Below are positions 59,151-64,000 of a DNA stretch of 64,000 bases, piece by piece (position 1 is the first letter of the stretch; each line of letters starts with the position of its first letter). The stretch is from Dentipellis sp. KUC8613 (taxonomy: Eukaryota; Basidiomycota; Agaricomycetes; Russulales; Hericiaceae): assembly GCA_002286715.1 (NCBI GenBank), contig NSJX01000010.1:663892-727891 (forward strand), written 5' to 3'. The notes under the pieces were generated by a model. It saw only the letters and a program-made list of their open reading frames with translations. It was not told the DNA's origin and made no database searches. The translations under genes and the position numbers were made by a program.

Positions 59151-59546
59151 ACATGACACATCTCGGATCTCAGGGCCAGACCACCAGCCAGCGTTGGTCG
59201 CAGACGACAACTCGGATCGAGGCTCGCTGGCTACGACGCCGTCCCGGACGCGAAGCAAGGCCCAGGGGCGAGCGAAGATTGCGACAGTCCTCATTCCGCG
59301 TGCCTAAATTTACCTCCGCGACGTGCATTATCACTCGATACTCAATTCGAAGAAAAAGAAAAAGAAAAAGCAAGAAAAGCAAAAAGTGTCCGATTGTTCG
59401 AGATTAATATAGGTACTGAGACTGGTTTGAACTGTTGTAGCCATGTATTGGCGGAATACCGCATGATCTATTTGTTACTGTGGCACCAAGAAAGATGGGA
59501 AGAAAGAGCATAGTCCACGCCTCCTCCAAGTCGGTCTGAAGGCGAT
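58857..59546. other. Intergenic, right edge of CpG-depleted island
   Basis: No gene is seen. Up to about 59150 the DNA is CpG-poor and TG/CA-rich; after that normal CpG density returns. It contains the 3' ends of two convergent genes and a GAAAAA tract at about 59351-59385. Confidence 0.5.
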
Positions 59547-60725
59547 TTAAGAGTGGCTGACGCTGTAAAAACACACACGGTAAATCAGAAATCGTATAGG
59601 AGGGGACAGAGAGAGGGGAGAAAGTGGAGAAAGGCAGACGCACCCGACCTCCCAGGAGCTGTCTGCGGCCTCGCACGTTGCGAGCGTGCTGAACGGCGAG
59701 TTGGGCGGGAAGCACTGCGTCGCGGCGAGCGAGCCCGTGTTGGCGAGGTCCTGCCAGCAGTACTCGAGCGGCACCGTGCCGAGGTTCTCGAAGAAGAAGC
59801 GGCAGGTGCCGAAGGTGAGCTGCGTGATGTGCAGCGGGTCGACGGTGAAGGTCGGTGCTGGGGTGTGAGGTGAGCACGATGTTAGGTTGGGAGGCAGAGG
59901 GAAAGGGAAAGGGAAAGGGGAGGCAGAGCGGAGGCGCACCGGCGTTGCCTTGGAAGATCGCGATGGAGTCTTTGATGACCTGGCAGTCGTCGGTCGTGGG
60001 CGGCAGCTGGCCGACCTCGCTACACGTGGTGTTGCCTGCATGGAGCCATGATCAGAATGTGTACGCCCGCGAGGAAGAGAGCGCGCACAGGGGATGCCGC
60101 AGACGTCCTTGGGAGTAGGGCTCGGGCTCGGGCTGACCGTGAGCGTCGACGTCGCGGTGACGGTGTCCGTGTCCGTAATGGTATCAGTGACGGAGTCGGT
60201 GACAGTGTCAGTGATCGTGTCTGTCTCGGTCTCGGTGTCCGTAATCGTGTCCGTCACGGTGCCGGTGGACGTGATGGTGACCGTCTGCGTCGTGCCCGAC
60301 GAGGTGATCGTCTTCGTTTTGGTGTCGGTGGTGGTCTTGGTCGTCGTCTTGATGTCCGTCTTGGTCTTCGTGACCGTGATGGTGGTCGGCTTGGGCTTGG
60401 GCTTCGGGTGCGGCTTCGGGATGGGACAGAAGAGCCCGAGGATGGGGCACAGGATGCCGAGCAGCCCCGCGGACTGCAGCTGCGCGGTGCACGCGAGCGT
60501 CGTGAGCGTGACGGTGTTCGCGCCGACCTGCACGCTGGAGTTGGAGACCTGGATCGGGTTCGTGCACGCGGAGAACTGCGTCGCGGAGTCGCGGGCTGCA
60601 GGTGCGTGAGTGAGTGAGTGGGCAGGCGGGCAAGAGCGAAAGTGGATCGGCTCACGCGCGAGGGGGTTGGCGAGCCCGGAGGTCGCGAGCGAGGCGAGCA
60701 TGAGCAGGTGGTGCACGGCGAGCAT
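59547..60725 (-). CDS. Secreted Thr-rich protein with Hce2/Ecp2-like Cys domain
   Basis: The protein begins with a signal peptide (MLAVHHLLMLASLATSGLA). After an intron comes RDSATQFSACTNPIQVSNSS, a hydrophobic Cys stretch GILCPILGLFCPIPKP, then a long tract of Thr with Lys, Asp, Ser and Val (about 60150-60390, DTDT-type repeats) likely to be O-glycosylated. The C-terminal domain reads TTDDCQVIKDSIAIFQGNA, PTFTVDPLHITQLTFGTCRF, FFENLGTVPLEYCWQDLA and ends WEVGVSHS. The order DC-x-I...FGTC-x-F...YCxxD resembles Hce2/Ecp2-type secreted proteins, but I cannot assign it firmly. Five exons join in frame. Possible roles are cell wall or interaction at the cell surface. Confidence 0.75.
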   Translation of the reverse strand: MLAVHHLLMLASLATSGLANPLAREPIHFRSCPPAHSLTHAPAARDSATQFSACTNPIQVSNSSVQVGANTVTLTTLACTAQLQSAGLLGILCPILGLFCPIPKPHPKPKPKPTTITVTKTKTDIKTTTKTTTDTKTKTITSSGTTQTVTITSTGTVTDTITDTETETDTITDTVTDSVTDTITDTDTVTATSTLTVSPSPSPTPKDVCGIPCARSLPRGRTHSDHGSMQATPRVARSASCRPRPTTARSSKTPSRSSKATPVRLRSASPFPFPFPLPPNLTSCSPHTPAPTFTVDPLHITQLTFGTCRFFFENLGTVPLEYCWQDLANTGSLAATQCFPPNSPFSTLATCEAADSSWEVGCVCLSPLSPLSLSPPIRFLIYRVCFYSVSHS

Positions 60726-61999
60726 GGTGGCTGCGGACTGGCGTGTATGCAGGGCGCAGAGGTGTGCTGGATCGCGGCCTGGGGTGGTGGAACGCGGTGC
60801 TGCGCGTTATATACACACGCGCGCGCGCGTCCGCGTTCGTGAGTGCGTCTGCATCTGCCACGGTGGAGAGAGAGCGGGTTCCTGGCGATGACGGGCGAGA
60901 CGCGTCCTCGACGCGACGCGACACGGCGGCCGCAGAGACGTGGAATGTTCACTGTATGCAGAAGACTGGACAGAAGGGTTGCGCGAGTGCGGCGCTGGGC
61001 GTGCCGGGCGTCTGCGCGTGTGCCGACAAAATGAGCGTGGCGGTACTATGGGCCGGTTGGGGCAGGGCGACCGTCCGAAGCAGCACGGGACGCGTCGGCG
61101 CTGGAATCCGCGGACGTGCGGTCAATGTTGTCGGTGATTGCACGCGCGGGCGCATGGGCTCTTCGGACAGCCACGTGACTGCGCACGTAGAGGGGACTAC
61201 TGTAGGCGTGTGTGGTGATTTATTGATTGCGCTGCCTCATGTCAAACGCATGCAATGACGGCCATAGTTGCGACACGGAGGCGGGGATCCGGTCGTAGCC
61301 GTCCCAACCTACAGAGCGACGGTGGGCAACAAGGAGGCATGATGACCAGGAGGACTGCTCTCACCGTGTGCAAGCTACATGCGGCCGTGGTCGAGACGAT
61401 GCGGACGGCTGCAGAGAGACTTTCATTTTGCATCTCAGATTGCCAAACGAAGGCCCGCGAGAGTGCGCGGGTAGAGGGGTTGACACAAGCGCGCGTACTG
61501 ATTGTTGATTCGCTGCCATGTCTAGTGTCAAACACGTGCAGAAACGGTCATAATTGCCAAACGAAGAGGAGGATCCGTTCGTAGCCGTCAGTCGGACGCG
61601 TCAGGAGTTCGTGTAGAGAGCAAGTGTGAGCAGCAAGGCGCCTCAGGCTGGGCTGCTCTGACCAGGTGCGGGGCTACCCCACAACATGCACCCGCGATCA
61701 CATCCGGCGGCGTGTCTTCGAGTACTATTAAGTCGATCAAGACGTGTCACCATAGAAATCGAGTGCGGGTAGAAATGAGGCAGAACTGCCAGCAGCGGGA
61801 GGAGGCGAAGAGGATCCGTGACGCTAACCGATGATGCTGCTGACTAATACGCGCGCATGTTGAATTCGCCACGGCGAACAAGGCTCAGGCTCATCCTCTC
61901 GGACGCCACCGTCTTCGTGCCACCGTCCCTGCTCCTGCCCCTCTTATAATCCTCACCAGGCAGGTCTTTTCTATCTTCATTACTCTTTCAGATACTCAC
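60726..61999. other. Divergent promoter region with direct repeats
   Basis: No gene is supported. The region lies between the start codons of the Thr-rich protein and the kinase and must hold both promoters. Two diverged direct repeats occur in it (separate entry). Confidence 0.45.
61226..61590. repeat. Pair of diverged direct repeats, about 75-80 bp each
   Basis: The first copy (about 61226-61303) and the second (about 61504-61588) share, in the same order, a GCTGCC start, GTCAAAC, a CGGxCATA block, a GGATCCG block and the end TCGTAGCCGTC. They lie about 280 bp apart in the divergent promoter region. They may be regulatory or a relic of a mobile element. Confidence 0.6.
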
Positions 62000-63136
62000 A
62001 TGTCCTCCAGGATGGATTTCACCTTTGGCGGCAAATATCGCCTCGAGGAGGAGCTGGCCATCGGCGGCTGCGGTGCGTTCTCTTCCGTCGCTCTCATTTC
62101 GTGTCGCTCACGCGCAGAATAATCCAGGCACTGTATTCTACGGTGTCCACACCGTCGCGGGCAAGGAAGTCGCGATCAAAGTCGAGCCCGCTGTGGCAAA
62201 ACACAGTCCGCTCAAGCACGAGTCCAAGATCTACAAATCCCTCATGGGTGGCCCCGGCGTTCCTTGGATCATCTGGTCGGGGCGACAGGGCGACTACAAC
62301 GTGATGGTCATCGACCTGCTCGGCCCGTCGCTCGAGGACCTGTTCAAGATGTGCAACCGGCACTTCTCGCTCAAGACGGTGCTGCTGCTCGCGGACCAGC
62401 TCATCTCGCGCCTCGAGTTCATCCACTCGCACGACCTCGTCCACCGCGACATCAAGCCCGCCAACTTCGTCATGGGCACGCGCCGCGCCGCGCACCTCGT
62501 CAACGTCATCGACTTTGGCCTCGCGAAGAAGTTCCGCGACTCGCGCACCGGCGCGCACATCCCGTACCACCAGGACCCGCACCACGGCGTCGGCACGTCC
62601 CTCTTCGCGTCCATCAACACCCACCTCGGCATCGGTGCGTCCCGCGTCTCTTTCCCGCTCAGAACCATTGACCCCTGACGCGCGCCATAGAGGCATCCCC
62701 GCGCGACGACCTCGAGTCGCTCTCGTACATGCTCATCTACTTCCTGCGCGGCACGCTGCCGTGGCGCAAGCTCAAGTCGACCACCGTCGCCGGCACGTGG
62801 GACCTCATCCGCGACGCGAAGCTCGCCGCGCAGACGCAGGCGACGCTCACCGCGGGGCTCCCGCGCGAGTTCGGCGCGCTGCACGAGTACGCGCGCGCGC
62901 TCGCGTTCGGCGACACGCCCGACTACGCCGGCGTCCGCGCGCTCCTCCGCGGGCTCGGCGCGCGCGTCGGCGTGCGCTATCTCGATCTGGACGACGGCGC
63001 GTCGTCTGTGAGCAGCGGCGCCGCCGGCGTCCCCGAGGGCTGGGGCGGCTTCGACTGGATGGTCGGCCGCAAGAGCGAGAAGAAGGGAAGGGTGTGCGAG
63101 GCGTGCAAGAAGCGCGCCGAGGCGGGCTGGGCGTAG
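62000..63136 (+). CDS. Casein kinase 1 (CK1)-like Ser/Thr kinase
   Basis: The start at 62000 gives [20 protein letters not shown] and IGGC-GTVFYGV (glycine loop, split by an intron with acceptor CCAG at about 62128). The ATP Lys is in KEVAIKVEP, the catalytic loop is [13 protein letters not shown] and the DFG is [12 protein letters not shown]1-specific features are [24 protein letters not shown] and [21 protein letters not shown] second intron splits LGI from EAS. The kinase domain is followed by a short, non-CK1-like C-terminus ending [13 protein letters not shown] instead of the long tail of Hrr25 or Yck proteins. It may be one of the lineage-specific CK1 relatives of basidiomycetes. The antisense open frame (62294-63553) is a codon-bias shadow. 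Confidence 0.93.
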
Positions 63137-64000
63137 GGCGTGTGCGGGGGCGGGCGATTCGGAATGTGCGTCCCTGGTCTCTGCGGCCCTCCCTCCTCCC
63201 GTGCGCTGACAGCGGGCCAGTAAGCGATAGGCGCTAGGCCACATACCATACTTTTCACCACGACGACGACGACGATGACCACAACGACGACGACGACGAT
63301 GACCACAACGACGACGACTCGAATCCAGGACGACGCGACGACATGACAATGTTATGTTATGCCGCGCCCCATGCTCACGCCCGGCCCAGGCCGTCACGAC
63401 CCTCCACGCCTGTGTATCCCCCGCCGCTCCCACCGCCCGCCTCCCCCGCCGGCCGTGACGCAATTCTTCGGTCGGTGCGTGCGTGTGCTTCTGCCGTTCA
63501 TTTCGCGAATGCATGCTGACGCTGGCGCGTGACGACAGCCTGCACGCGTGCATGCATCCGTAGGCCGACCCGCAATCATTCTTCTGTTCATACTAGCCGT
63601 AGCGCGTCGCGCCTCCCATGCCACCCACTTCTATTGTTCGTCCGTTCGTTCGTTCGTGCTGTCGCGCTGTTTGTTTCTCCTTCTATTCCTTCTGCTGCTG
63701 CTGTTCTTCTCTCCTCAATATCTATGTCCTGGTATCTATCCTCATGCGGCGGATGCGTGAATTATGCATTTCATCTGTATTCCAATTTGCTCCCCGATTT
63801 CATTTTATTCTGGATCCTCGGCTGCGGCTTTAATTTCGCGCCGGTGTCAATGCACCCTTTTTCTTTTTCCTTTTTTTTTGTTTTCGCCCGCAAGTTCTTA
63901 TTGTATGATGATGCTGCGTGCGACCCTAGGCCTGCCCGGTCCGAGACGTGCGTGCGTGCGTGCGTTTACGTGGTTATGTGGTGTATGGGTTATGATCTAT
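63137..64000. other. Kinase 3' flank, no gene supported
   Basis: The region holds an ACG/GAC-rich tandem tract at about 63262-63328 and a CGTTCGTTC tract near 63640. A pyrimidine-rich stretch at about 63660-63720 and a T-run near 63870 follow. No gene was recognised up to the edge. Confidence 0.45.
63258..63328 (+). repeat. GACGAC-type trinucleotide repeat
   Basis: Two blocks of ACG triplets separated by ATGACCACA repeat as a larger unit of about 30 bp. It lies downstream of the kinase stop and is probably non-coding. Confidence 0.75.

Noticed and set aside
62294..63553. 419-codon antisense frame over the CK1-like kinase
   Set aside because: It is antisense to a clearly recognisable kinase and is open because of GC-rich third positions.

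Overview
The window looks like nuclear DNA of a mushroom-forming basidiomycete (Agaricomycetes, most likely a polypore). It is GC-rich with compact genes cut by many 45-70 bp GT-AG introns, and it carries families typical of Agaricomycetes: two DUF6534 membrane proteins, a DUF6535 protein, many P450s and a UbiA-type prenyltransferase. The species assignment is inference. No prokaryotic, viral or obvious transposase gene was seen.

Left part (1-31 kb) is mostly housekeeping. It holds an incomplete Ser/Lys-rich protein (edge), a small basic protein, a GH5 glycoside hydrolase, acireductone dioxygenase (methionine salvage), the ribosome-assembly factor Noc1/Mak21, a hybrid-looking unknown gene, a CNNM/Mam3 CBS-domain membrane protein, the GPI transamidase subunit Gpi16/PIG-T, an intron-containing tRNA-Leu(CAA), an unknown coiled-coil protein, the chromodomain/MRG protein Eaf3, a DUF6534 membrane protein and an alpha/beta hydrolase.

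Middle part (32.3-45.6 kb) looks like a specialised-metabolite gene cluster. It has three cytochrome P450s, a UbiA-type prenyltransferase, a small Dabb (A/B-barrel) protein and an O-methyltransferase. Together they suggest a prenylated aromatic (meroterpenoid) pathway without its own polyketide synthase in view. The cluster is bracketed by two same-strand DUF6534 paralogues (28.1 and 46.6 kb).

Right part (48.9-64 kb) holds the calcium-channel subunit Mid1, a PrxV-type peroxiredoxin, a tiny unknown protein, a DUF6535 membrane protein, a secreted Thr-rich protein with an Hce2/Ecp2-like Cys domain, and a casein kinase 1-like kinase.

The most unusual signal is two islands almost without CpG (about 10.43-11.57 kb and 55.34-59.15 kb) in otherwise CpG-rich DNA. 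Both hold gene bodies, not wreckage. The second carries a long intact DUF6535 reading frame, and both genes end in a similar last exon with a G-P-W motif. Both also seem to start with a CpG-normal first exon. This pattern suggests long-lasting cytosine methylation of one gene family with the coding frame preserved. All gene models were spliced by eye, so exact exon ends need transcript support.
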